DNA of 64,000 nucleotides. It comes from Kitasatospora aureofaciens. Its GTDB lineage: Bacteria; Actinomycetota; Actinomycetes; Streptomycetales; Streptomycetaceae. The stretch covers positions 44,961-108,960 of the forward strand of contig NZ_JPRF03000028.1 of NCBI RefSeq assembly GCF_001188955.3, given 5' to 3'. The notes under the pieces were generated by a model, which ran no database searches, was not told the origin of the DNA, and saw only the letters and a program-made list of their open reading frames with translations. A program made the position numbers and the translations under genes. Shown here one piece after another: positions 31,644-39,078 of the stretch (its first letter is position 1; every line of letters begins with the position of its first letter).

Positions 31644-32195
31644 TCAGACGACGACGCCCGGTTCCAGGCCGTCCGGTTCCAGGCCGTCCGGTCCCAGCCC
31701 GTCCGGCGCGGCCCCCGGCCTCGGCGGGAGGACGGCTCCGGTACCGGTGCGGATGAGGGCCGCGTGCAGCCGTCGTACGGCGCCCTCGGCGTCGGCGAGT
31801 GCCTCGGCGTCCGGTACGACGGTGCCGAAGGACTGCCGCCGGTCGGCGGGCAGGGAGCGCCAGGACAGGACGGGGGCCAATACGGTGCTGGCCCGGGCGA
31901 GGAACCAGGCCAGCTGGCCGTGGGTGCGGGCGATGCCGAGGGCGAGGACGGCGAGCGCCTCGCGCAGGCGCTCCAGGCGGTCCATGACCGGCAGCGGCTC
32001 CGGTTCGGTCTCGGCCCCGAGCGCCTGCGCGAGGCCCTCGGCGGTCTTCCGGGCCAGTGCGGCGTCCTGCGCGGCGAGTTCCCACAGGCCGTCCCGGAAC
32101 TGCCGCTCGGCCTCCGCGGCGAGCGCCGCGACCTGCGCGCCCATGCCCGGACCGGGATGCGGTCGGCGGGCGGACGGCGTGCTGCGCGGGGTCAT
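31644..32195 (-). CDS. Hypothetical helical protein with PDGLE repeats
   Basis: A 183-residue protein, mostly predicted helix and rich in Ala, Leu, Glu and Arg, with a low-complexity C-terminus in which P-D-G-L-E/G is repeated three times. GGAAGG stands 6 bases before ATG 32195, which decides this start over longer in-frame options. No enzymatic motif is seen. It is divergent from the AraC regulator gene and the function is unknown. Confidence 0.6.
   Translation of the reverse strand: MTPRSTPSARRPHPGPGMGAQVAALAAEAERQFRDGLWELAAQDAALARKTAEGLAQALGAETEPEPLPVMDRLERLREALAVLALGIARTHGQLAWFLARASTVLAPVLSWRSLPADRRQSFGTVVPDAEALADAEGAVRRLHAALIRTGTGAVLPPRPGAAPDGLGPDGLEPDGLEPGVVV
31660..31704. repeat. 15-base tandem repeat, three copies, in coding sequence
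   Basis: GGTTCCAGGCCGTCC at 31660, 31675 and (with two or three changes) 31690 encodes the repeated PDGLE unit at the C-terminus of the 31644-32195 protein. Confidence 0.85.
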
Positions 32196-32412
32196 GGAGG
32201 CCCTTCCGGTGGGGTACGCACCCGGGCGGGTGCTGTCCCACCGTGGTGCACCCTCACGCCCGCCCGCAGCTGCGGGAACGAAGCGACCTGCCCGGACGGG
32301 CGCCGGAACGAAGCCGGAGCGGGCAGGGAACGAGTGATCGGCTTTCGGTCGCGCCGAGTGGCGCGTAGCCTCGGCACCGATCCCGCAGACGGGGCGGCAT
32401 GCCGATGGACGG

Positions 32413-33384
32413 GTGGCGGTGACGGTGGAGGAGTTGTCCTTCGACAGTACGAGCGCGGAGGCCACGGAGGAGTTCCTGTCCACGGCGTACACGCCGATGC
32501 GGATCGGCAAGTCGGCGGCGGACGCCAGGACCCGGATAAGCCGCAGGGCGGCGGGCCCGCTCAACGTGGACCGGCTCTCCTTCGGCTACGACATGGCCTA
32601 CGACGCCGAGAGCCTCGGCCGGGTGTGCCTGCTCAGCATCCACGCCGGCACGGTCGTCGACCGGAGCGGGGCGGACGGGGAGCAGGGGGAGACGGTCTTC
32701 GGCCCCGGCGAGACCTTCCTGATCGCCCCGCCGGACGCCCCGTACCGCGGCGAGGTCCGCTCGGCCCGCTACACCATCGCGATGTTCGACACCGCGCTGC
32801 TGGACGCCATGGCGCCGGCCGGCGCCGAGGGCGCGCCGGTGCGGCTGACCGGCCTCCGGACCGTCGACGAGGCGGCGAACCGGCAGCTGGGCGCCGCGGT
32901 CGCCTACGTGCGCGACCACGTGCTGGACAACCCGGCCGCCTACGGGAACGAGCTGCTCCTCACCACCGCGGCCCAGCACCTGGCGGCGGCCACCCTGGCG
33001 GCCCTGCCCCACACCGGCCGCACCGATCCCGTCCCCGCCGACCGGACCGACGCCACGCCGGCCACGCTGCGCCGGGCGATCGCCTTCGTCGAGGCGAACG
33101 CGGACCGGGAGATCTCCCTCGCGGACATCGCCGCGGCCGCCTTCGTCACCCCGAGGGCGCTGCAGTACGCCTTCCGTCGGCACCTGGACACCACCCCGCT
33201 CGGCTACCTGCGCCGGGTGCGGCTGGACGCGGCCCACCGGGACCTGCTGGCCGCCGACCCGGCGACCGCCACGGTGACCGGGATCGCGATGCACTGGGGC
33301 TTCGCCCACCCCGGCCACTTCGCGAGCCTGTACCGCGCCGCGTACGGGCGTTCGCCGGGGTGGACCCTGCGCCTGCGGGACTGA
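32413..33384 (+). CDS. AraC-family transcriptional regulator
   Basis: A 323-residue regulator. The N-terminal half is a ligand-sensing domain (cupin-like, with F-G-P-G-E-T-F-L-I-A-P-P). The C-terminal ~100 residues hold the two helix-turn-helix units: I-S-L-A-D-I-A-A-A-A-F-V-T-P-R-A-L-Q-Y near 235 and V-T-G-I-A-M-H-W-G-F-A-H-P-G-H-F near 290, followed by Y-G-R-S-P. GTG 32413 is a fair start; GTGs slightly downstream are possible. It is the only recognisable conventional regulator close to operon B2, which converges on it, so it is a candidate regulator by position only. Confidence 0.85.
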   Translation: MAVTVEELSFDSTSAEATEEFLSTAYTPMRIGKSAADARTRISRRAAGPLNVDRLSFGYDMAYDAESLGRVCLLSIHAGTVVDRSGADGEQGETVFGPGETFLIAPPDAPYRGEVRSARYTIAMFDTALLDAMAPAGAEGAPVRLTGLRTVDEAANRQLGAAVAYVRDHVLDNPAAYGNELLLTTAAQHLAAATLAALPHTGRTDPVPADRTDATPATLRRAIAFVEANADREISLADIAAAAFVTPRALQYAFRRHLDTTPLGYLRRVRLDAAHRDLLAADPATATVTGIAMHWGFAHPGHFASLYRAAYGRSPGWTLRLRD

Positions 33385-33427
33385 GCGCTGCGCCTGCGGG
33401 ACCGAGCGCCGTCACCGCGGCGAAACC

Positions 33428-33471
33428 CCGGGTGCCGACCGCCCGGCCCGGGCCGGGCGGTCGGCACCCGG
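33428..33471. terminator. 44-base perfect palindrome, terminator
   Basis: A perfectly self-complementary sequence (arms starting CCGGGTGCCGACC) between the convergent AraC and formyltransferase genes. It should form a very strong hairpin in either transcript. Confidence 0.85.
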
Positions 33472-33473
33472 CC

Positions 33474-34169
33474 TCAGCCCTCGTGCAGCGCCCACCGGCT
33501 GCCGTCGACCTGCGCCGTTCCCGGCAGGGCGATCAGCTCGGGCTTGAACAGCGGCGGCGCGCCCATCGCCGGCTCCCAGGTGGCCAGCGCCTCGTCCTGG
33601 GGGACCTCGATCCGCCGGCCGGCGGCCAGGTCGGTGACCACCTTCACCAGCAGCCGCACCCCGAGCGGCGCCAGGTGGTCGTGCCACAGGCTCCGGGCCG
33701 TCGAGCCCGGCGGCACGAACAGGTGCTCCTGGGCGGCGATCGGGCCGCCGTCGGTGCGCTCGGTGAGGTGGTAGACGCTGCCGCCGGTCACCTTGTCGCC
33801 GTCGCGGACCGTCCACCGGATCGCGTCCCGGCCGCGGTGCAGCGGCAGCAGGCTGGGGTGGTAGCCGATGGCCGCGACGGCGGCCCGGGCACGGGTCTCG
33901 CGGCCGAGGAAGGCATGCGAGTGCGCGGCGAGGATGATGTCCACCCCGTCCGGGACGTGCCGCGCGCGCAGTTCCGCCGAATCCGTCCAGGGGATGTCCC
34001 GGGGGTACGCCCAGGAGCGCAGGCGGTCCCAGCACATCGCGTTGCCCTCGTCGGACTGTCCCTTGCGCAGCCGGGGGGCGGCCGCGCCGACGATCTTGTG
34101 CCCTTCGTCCAGCAGCGCCTCCGCGACCTGCACGGCGAACGCGCCCTGCCCTGACAGGTAGATGTGCAT
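33474..34169 (-). CDS. N10-formyl-THF dependent amine formyltransferase (CchA-like)
   Basis: A 231-residue enzyme of the methionyl-tRNA / hydroxyornithine formyltransferase family. H-P-S-L-L-P-L-H-R-G-R-D contains catalytic His104, and the T-D-G-G-P-I loop carries Asp140. The Asn that usually sits two residues before the His is Gly (I-G-Y-H-P). The lack of the C-terminal tRNA domain and the short length point to a small amine substrate, as in the coelichelin enzyme CchA or N-terminal peptide formylation. AAGGAG lies 6 bases before ATG 34169, inside the end of the P450 gene. It is the last gene of operon B2. The substrate may be N5-hydroxyornithine or the N-terminal amine of the chain. Confidence 0.85.
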   Translation of the reverse strand: MHIYLSGQGAFAVQVAEALLDEGHKIVGAAAPRLRKGQSDEGNAMCWDRLRSWAYPRDIPWTDSAELRARHVPDGVDIILAAHSHAFLGRETRARAAVAAIGYHPSLLPLHRGRDAIRWTVRDGDKVTGGSVYHLTERTDGGPIAAQEHLFVPPGSTARSLWHDHLAPLGVRLLVKVVTDLAAGRRIEVPQDEALATWEPAMGAPPLFKPELIALPGTAQVDGSRWALHEG

Positions 34170-34171
34170 CC

Positions 34172-35422
34172 TCACTCCTTCGGCCCGGCGGGGGCGTCCA
34201 GCCCGGCGGGATCGGGCTCGAACCGCACCGGCAGCGTCGAGAAGCCGGTGAGGAAGTTGGACCGGATCGGCAGCGCCTCGCCGGTCTGCTCGAAACCGGT
34301 GGTGAAGTCCCGCAGGGCGATCAGCAGTTCGGCGATCTCCACCTTGGCCAGGTACGAGCCGACGCAGAAGTGCGGGCCGTAGCCGAAGGCCAGGTGCCGG
34401 TTGGGGGTCCGGCCGAGGTCGAACACCCCGGGCCGGTCGAAGACCCGCTCGTCCCGGTTTCCGGAGGCGTGCCAGAGGGTGACGATCTCGCCGGGCCGCA
34501 GCCGTACGCCGTGCAGTTCGGTCTCCCGGACGACGCTGCGCCCGAAGTGCATGGTGGGCGAGGCCCAGCGCAGCACCTCGTCCACCGCGGTGTCGACGGC
34601 GACCTCGTGCCGCTTGAGGCGCCGCCACTCCCCGGGCCGGGCGGCGAGGGTGCGGACGCAGTCGATCATCGTCAGCCGGCTGGTCTCGTCGCCCCCGATG
34701 ATCAGGCTGTAGCAGTTGAGCACCACGTCCTCGTCGGTCAGCGGCACGCCGTCGATCGCGCTGGCGACCAGCATGCTGATCACGTCGTCGCCGGGTGCCT
34801 CGCGCCGTTCCTCGACGAGGTCCATGAAGTACATCAGGATCTCGTTGCGGGCCATCTCGGAGTCGACCTCGTCGACGTCCTCGTCGTCCGTGGACAGCGC
34901 GGTCCGCGTCAGGCCGAGCAGGTGGTCCTGGTCCTGCCCGGGCACGCCGAGCAGGTTGGAGATGGTGGTCATCGGGATCCGGGCGGCGATCTGCTGGGCG
35001 AAGTCGCAGCCGCCGGACTCGACGGCCTCGCGGATCCACTGCCGGGTGTTGGCCCGGACGGTCCGGGCGACCTCGTCCAGCACCCTGGGGGAGAGCACCC
35101 GTTGGAGGATCTTGCGCAGCTCGTGGTGGCGGTGCCCGTCGGTGACGGCGAGCATCCGGCCGGCCCCGGCGTCGCCGCCGCCCAGCAGCGTGACGAGGAC
35201 GTTGCCGCGCTCGGAGGTGAAGTTCCGGTCGTCCCGGTAGGTGGTCAGGATGTCGTCGTGGCGGGAGAGCACCCAGAAGCCGCGACGGCCGTCGACCGGC
35301 GGGTTCCAGTGCACGGGCGCGGTGTCCCGCAGGGTGCGCCAGAACCCGTCCAGGTCGTGGGTCGCGAAGGTGGCCGGGTCGCCCAGGTCCACGGTGGCCG
35401 GTGCCGGAGCCGGTGCGCTCAT
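34172..35422 (-). CDS. Cytochrome P450
   Basis: A 416-residue P450 with a canonical I-helix (I-I-G-G-D-E-T-S near residue 244) and heme loop FGYGPHFCVG (Cys near 352). It belongs to the class common in macrolide and peptide clusters. It lies between a KS gene and a formyltransferase gene and is probably a post-assembly or on-line oxidase of the operon B2 product. The start is ATG 35422; GTG 35428, two codons upstream, overlaps the KS stop (GTGA) and is an equally likely start. Confidence 0.9.
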   Translation of the reverse strand: MSAPAPAPATVDLGDPATFATHDLDGFWRTLRDTAPVHWNPPVDGRRGFWVLSRHDDILTTYRDDRNFTSERGNVLVTLLGGGDAGAGRMLAVTDGHRHHELRKILQRVLSPRVLDEVARTVRANTRQWIREAVESGGCDFAQQIAARIPMTTISNLLGVPGQDQDHLLGLTRTALSTDDEDVDEVDSEMARNEILMYFMDLVEERREAPGDDVISMLVASAIDGVPLTDEDVVLNCYSLIIGGDETSRLTMIDCVRTLAARPGEWRRLKRHEVAVDTAVDEVLRWASPTMHFGRSVVRETELHGVRLRPGEIVTLWHASGNRDERVFDRPGVFDLGRTPNRHLAFGYGPHFCVGSYLAKVEIAELLIALRDFTTGFEQTGEALPIRSNFLTGFSTLPVRFEPDPAGLDAPAGPKE

Positions 35423-35424
35423 GC

Positions 35425-37206
35425 TCACCAGTCCGTTCGCCAGAACCGGCGGGGCCGGAACGGGTAGGTGGGCAGCGGCACCCGGTGGCTGGCCTCGCCC
35501 ACGTGCAGGGCGGCGAAGTCCACCTGACGTCCGGTGACCCAGGCGGCGGCCAGCTCGGAGAGCGCCCGCTCGTCCCGGCCGGAGGGCACGATCCCGTGGT
35601 CGGTGCGGGAGAAGCCGTCGGAGTCGGTGCGCGGGGCGGCGGCGGTCGTGGTGGCCGGACCGCGGGCGTCGTCGGCCAGCGCCGCGATCAGCTCGGCGCG
35701 GCTGCGGACCACGGCCGCCCAGCGGCGGGGCATCACCTTGCGGCCGAGGTTGAGGCTGAAGCAGACGTCGTCCAGGCGGAGTCCGGGGTTCGCCTCCAGC
35801 CACTCCCGGAGCCGGGTGCGCTGCCGGGCCAGGGCGTCGTCGTCCAGGGCGGACAGGGTGGCCAGCCGCGGCCGGCCCTCGACCTCGGGGGCGCGCCGGG
35901 CGGGCGTCGGCGCCTCCTCCAGCAGCAGGTGGGCGTTGTAGCCGCCGCCGCCGATCGAGGTGATGCCCGCCCGGCGGATGCCCGCCTCCGGCTCCCAGTC
36001 GGCCCCTTCGAGCTGCGGCACGAAGGGGGTGCCGGGGAAGTCGAGGTCCGGGTTGACCTCGGTCAGGTTGATCGTCGCCGGGAGCTTCCGGTGGTACAGG
36101 GCGAGTGCGGCCTTGATCGCGCCGAAGCCGCCGGAGACCACGCCGCCGTGGCCCACGTTGCCCTTGACCCCGCCGATCGAGGTGGTCGCGGTCTGCTTCC
36201 CGAACGCCATGGTCGCGGCGTGCACTTCGAGCTCGTCGGTCACCGGCAGGCCCAGGCCGTTGGCCTCGTACATGGAGACGGTGTCCGGGGCGACGCCGCC
36301 GACCTCCATGGCGCTCGCGATGCAGGCGCTCAGCCGTTCGGGCTGGGCCAGGCCGTACGCCATGGCGCTGACGCCGTTGTTGTTGACGGCCGAGCCCTTG
36401 ACCACGGCGTAGACGTGGTCGCGGTCGGCGACGGCGTGGTTCAGCGGCTTCAGCAGCACGGTGACGACACCGCTGGACAGCGCGGTGCCGGTGCCGTTGG
36501 CGTCGAACGGGCGGCAGTGGCCGTCCTTCGACAGGATGCGGTTCTCCTCCCACAGGTGGCCGCGCGGGTGCGGCAGCCGGACCATCGCGCCACCGGCGAT
36601 CGCCATGTCGGTCTGGCCGAGCAGCAGCGACTGACAGGCCAGGTGCACCGCGTAGTGGAAACCCGCGCAGACGGCCGCGACGGTGACGGCCTCGCCGGTG
36701 AGGCCCATGTAGTACAGGGCGTTGGAGGTCATGGTGTCCGGCGACCACGCCAGGCTGGCCTCGATCGCCTCGGGGCCGACCGACACCCGGTCCGGCGGGG
36801 AGCTGTAGAGCGCGGCGGTCTGCGGGTTGTTGGCGCCGTACATGCCGATCTCGGCGACGAGCCGGTCCGGGTCGTAGCCGCCGTCCTCCAGCGACTCCCA
36901 GGCGCTCTCCAGGAAGAGCCGGTTCTCCGGGGTCATCGCGGCCGCCATCCGGTCGCTGATGCCGAACACCGACGGGTCGAACTTGTCGTAGGTGTCGAGG
37001 ACGCCGCACGCCCGGACGTAGAACGGGCTGTGGATCAGCGTCTCGTCGACGTGGATGTCGTCCTTGGCCAGGAAGGAGATGGACTCCCGGCCGTGGACGA
37101 GGTTGTCCCAGAACTGCTCCTTGGTGCGCGCTCCGGGCGCCCGTAGGGACATGCCGATGACGGCCACGTCGCCCGGGTCGTACTCCTGCTGGGGGCTGTC
37201 GGTCAT
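35425..37206 (-). CDS. Stand-alone ketosynthase lacking one catalytic His (KS0-like)
   Basis: A 593-residue protein made of one type I PKS ketosynthase and the usual post-KS linker (ending P-L-P-T-Y-P-F-R-P-R-R-F-W). The acyl-accepting Cys is present in A-A-V-C-A-G-F near residue 180, and the second His is in G-N-V-G-H-G near 351. The first His, normally in E-A-H-G-T-G-T, is Asn here (E-A-N-G-L-G-L near 315). KS domains without that His in trans-AT systems usually cannot decarboxylate and extend; they pass or re-load chains. With no AT or ACP in the protein, a transacylase, gatekeeping or non-decarboxylative condensation role is likely. It sits between an A-PCP gene and a P450 gene. Confidence 0.88.
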   Translation of the reverse strand: MTDSPQQEYDPGDVAVIGMSLRAPGARTKEQFWDNLVHGRESISFLAKDDIHVDETLIHSPFYVRACGVLDTYDKFDPSVFGISDRMAAAMTPENRLFLESAWESLEDGGYDPDRLVAEIGMYGANNPQTAALYSSPPDRVSVGPEAIEASLAWSPDTMTSNALYYMGLTGEAVTVAAVCAGFHYAVHLACQSLLLGQTDMAIAGGAMVRLPHPRGHLWEENRILSKDGHCRPFDANGTGTALSSGVVTVLLKPLNHAVADRDHVYAVVKGSAVNNNGVSAMAYGLAQPERLSACIASAMEVGGVAPDTVSMYEANGLGLPVTDELEVHAATMAFGKQTATTSIGGVKGNVGHGGVVSGGFGAIKAALALYHRKLPATINLTEVNPDLDFPGTPFVPQLEGADWEPEAGIRRAGITSIGGGGYNAHLLLEEAPTPARRAPEVEGRPRLATLSALDDDALARQRTRLREWLEANPGLRLDDVCFSLNLGRKVMPRRWAAVVRSRAELIAALADDARGPATTTAAAPRTDSDGFSRTDHGIVPSGRDERALSELAAAWVTGRQVDFAALHVGEASHRVPLPTYPFRPRRFWRTDW

Positions 37207-37260
37207 GGGAGGGGGCTCCTGCTCCGTTGTCGAGTGAGGGTGGCTCAGCGGCTCAGCGGC

Positions 37261-39078
37261 TCAGCGGCCGGCGGTGCCGCGGCCGCGCAGCGCGGCGCGA
37301 CGGGTGCCGGCGCGCTCGCGGGCCGACCGGACCACCTCGGGGGTGGCGCCGCTCTCGTCGTCGAGCCATCGGGCGAGGGAGGAGATGTCGCGGAAGCTGA
37401 AGAGGTCGGGAACCCGGACCCGGCGCTCGAAGCGTCGGGTCATCAGCCGGGCCAGCCGGACCAGCAGCAGCGAGTCGCCGCCGAGGTCGTAGAAGGCGGA
37501 CTGCACGTCGATGGCCGACGGTTCGAGGCCCAGGAGCTGGCCCCAGATCTCCGACAGGGCCACCTCGGTCGGCGTGCTCGCGGCCGTGAGCGGCCCGTCG
37601 GCGCCGGCGGCCGGCGGCTCGGGCAGCGCGTTGCGGTCGAGCTTCCCGCCGGGGCCGATCGGCAGGGCGGGCAGCAGCACGAGCGTCGCGGGCACCATGT
37701 AGTCGGGCAGTTCGACGGCGAGCCGGCCGGTGACGGCGCTCTGCAGCGCGGCGTCCAGCCGGGGGCGGTCCGGCGCGGCGCCCTCGGCCGCGGGCACGAC
37801 GTAGCCGACCAGGCGGTTGCCCCGGACGACGGCGGCGGCCTCCCGGACCTCGGGGCAGGCGGTCAGCCGGGCCTCGACCTCCTCCAGCTCGATCCGGTAG
37901 CCGCGCAGCTTGACCTGGTGGTCGGTCCGGCCGAGGAAGCGCAGCTCGCCGCCGTCGGTGAACTCGACGACGTCCCCGGTGCGGTACATCCGCTCGCCGC
38001 TGCGGAAGGGGTCGGGGAGGAATCGTTCGGCCGTGGTGCCCGGCCGGTTGACGTAGCCGTGGGCGAGGCCGGGGCCGCCGAGGTAGAGCTCCCCGGACGC
38101 ACCGGCCGGCACCTGCCGCAGCTGCTCGTCGAGCACGTACACCCTGGTGGTCGGCGGGCCGATGGTCGGCTCGCCGGTCCCGTCCGCGGGCACCGGCCCG
38201 AAGGAGCAGAACACGGTTCCCTCGGTGGGGCCGTAGGCGTTGAACACCCGCTCGGCGCCGGTCTCCCGGTACGTCCGGTCCACCAGCTTGCGGCGCAGCG
38301 CCTCACCGCCGAACACCACCGAGCGTACGTTGGGCGGCAGGGCCCCGGCGTCCAGCAGGCCGTTCATGACGGACGGGACGACGTTCAGGTGGGTGATCCG
38401 GTCGGCGTACCGGCTCTCCGCCAGGTGTACCGCGCTCTCGACCAGCACGACGGCGCCGCCGCGGCACAGCGCGTTGAAGATCTCCATCACGGACATGTCG
38501 AAGCAGACCGAGCTCGCCGCCGAGATCCCGCTCAGGTCGCAGCCCTCCAGGACCCGGTCCAGCTCGGCGAGCATCGCCGTGCAGCCGCCGTGCCGGACGG
38601 CCACGCCCTTCGGCCGGCCGGTGGATCCGGAGGTGTAGATGACGTACGCGGTGTCCTCGGGCACCACCGGTACGGGCCGGGCGCCCGGCTCGGTGGTCAC
38701 CGCGTCGCCCAGCACGACCACGGTCGGGCCGGGCGGGCAGGCGGCCCGGGAGGCGGGCGTGGTGAGCAGCAGGCGGGCGCCGCTGTCCCGGACCATGAAG
38801 GTCAGCCGGTCGGCGGGGTAGTTGGGGTCCAGCGGCAGGTAGCAGGCGCCGGTGCGCAGGGCCGCCAGGATGCCGACCAGCAGGTCGGGGGTGCGCTCGA
38901 CGCAGATGCCGACCGGGACGCCCGGCGCCGCGCCGGCGGCGGCCAGCTGCTCGGCCAACTCCCGGGAGCGTTCGTTGAGTTCGCCGTAGGTCAGGACTCC
39001 GGCGTCGGAGTAGACCGCGGTCGCGTCGGGGCTCTTGACCGCCTGCTCCAGGAACTCCGAGTGCAGGGTCGCGGTCAC
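37261..39078 (-). CDS. NRPS A-PCP protein downstream of PKS-C
   Basis: A 605-residue A-PCP didomain: YTSGSTGRPKG near residue 148, FDMSVME, AYGPTEG and a carrier with GGDSL near 536. The pocket reads about DMM-N-V-G-A-V-F-K, which I cannot assign. GTG 39078 overlaps the TGA of the upstream PKS gene, whose last domain is a condensation domain. The two proteins therefore complete one module (C on the PKS, A-PCP here) that adds an amino acid to the polyketide. A basic tail of about 25 residues follows the carrier. Confidence 0.92.
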   Translation of the reverse strand: MTATLHSEFLEQAVKSPDATAVYSDAGVLTYGELNERSRELAEQLAAAGAAPGVPVGICVERTPDLLVGILAALRTGACYLPLDPNYPADRLTFMVRDSGARLLLTTPASRAACPPGPTVVVLGDAVTTEPGARPVPVVPEDTAYVIYTSGSTGRPKGVAVRHGGCTAMLAELDRVLEGCDLSGISAASSVCFDMSVMEIFNALCRGGAVVLVESAVHLAESRYADRITHLNVVPSVMNGLLDAGALPPNVRSVVFGGEALRRKLVDRTYRETGAERVFNAYGPTEGTVFCSFGPVPADGTGEPTIGPPTTRVYVLDEQLRQVPAGASGELYLGGPGLAHGYVNRPGTTAERFLPDPFRSGERMYRTGDVVEFTDGGELRFLGRTDHQVKLRGYRIELEEVEARLTACPEVREAAAVVRGNRLVGYVVPAAEGAAPDRPRLDAALQSAVTGRLAVELPDYMVPATLVLLPALPIGPGGKLDRNALPEPPAAGADGPLTAASTPTEVALSEIWGQLLGLEPSAIDVQSAFYDLGGDSLLLVRLARLMTRRFERRVRVPDLFSFRDISSLARWLDDESGATPEVVRSARERAGTRRAALRGRGTAGR

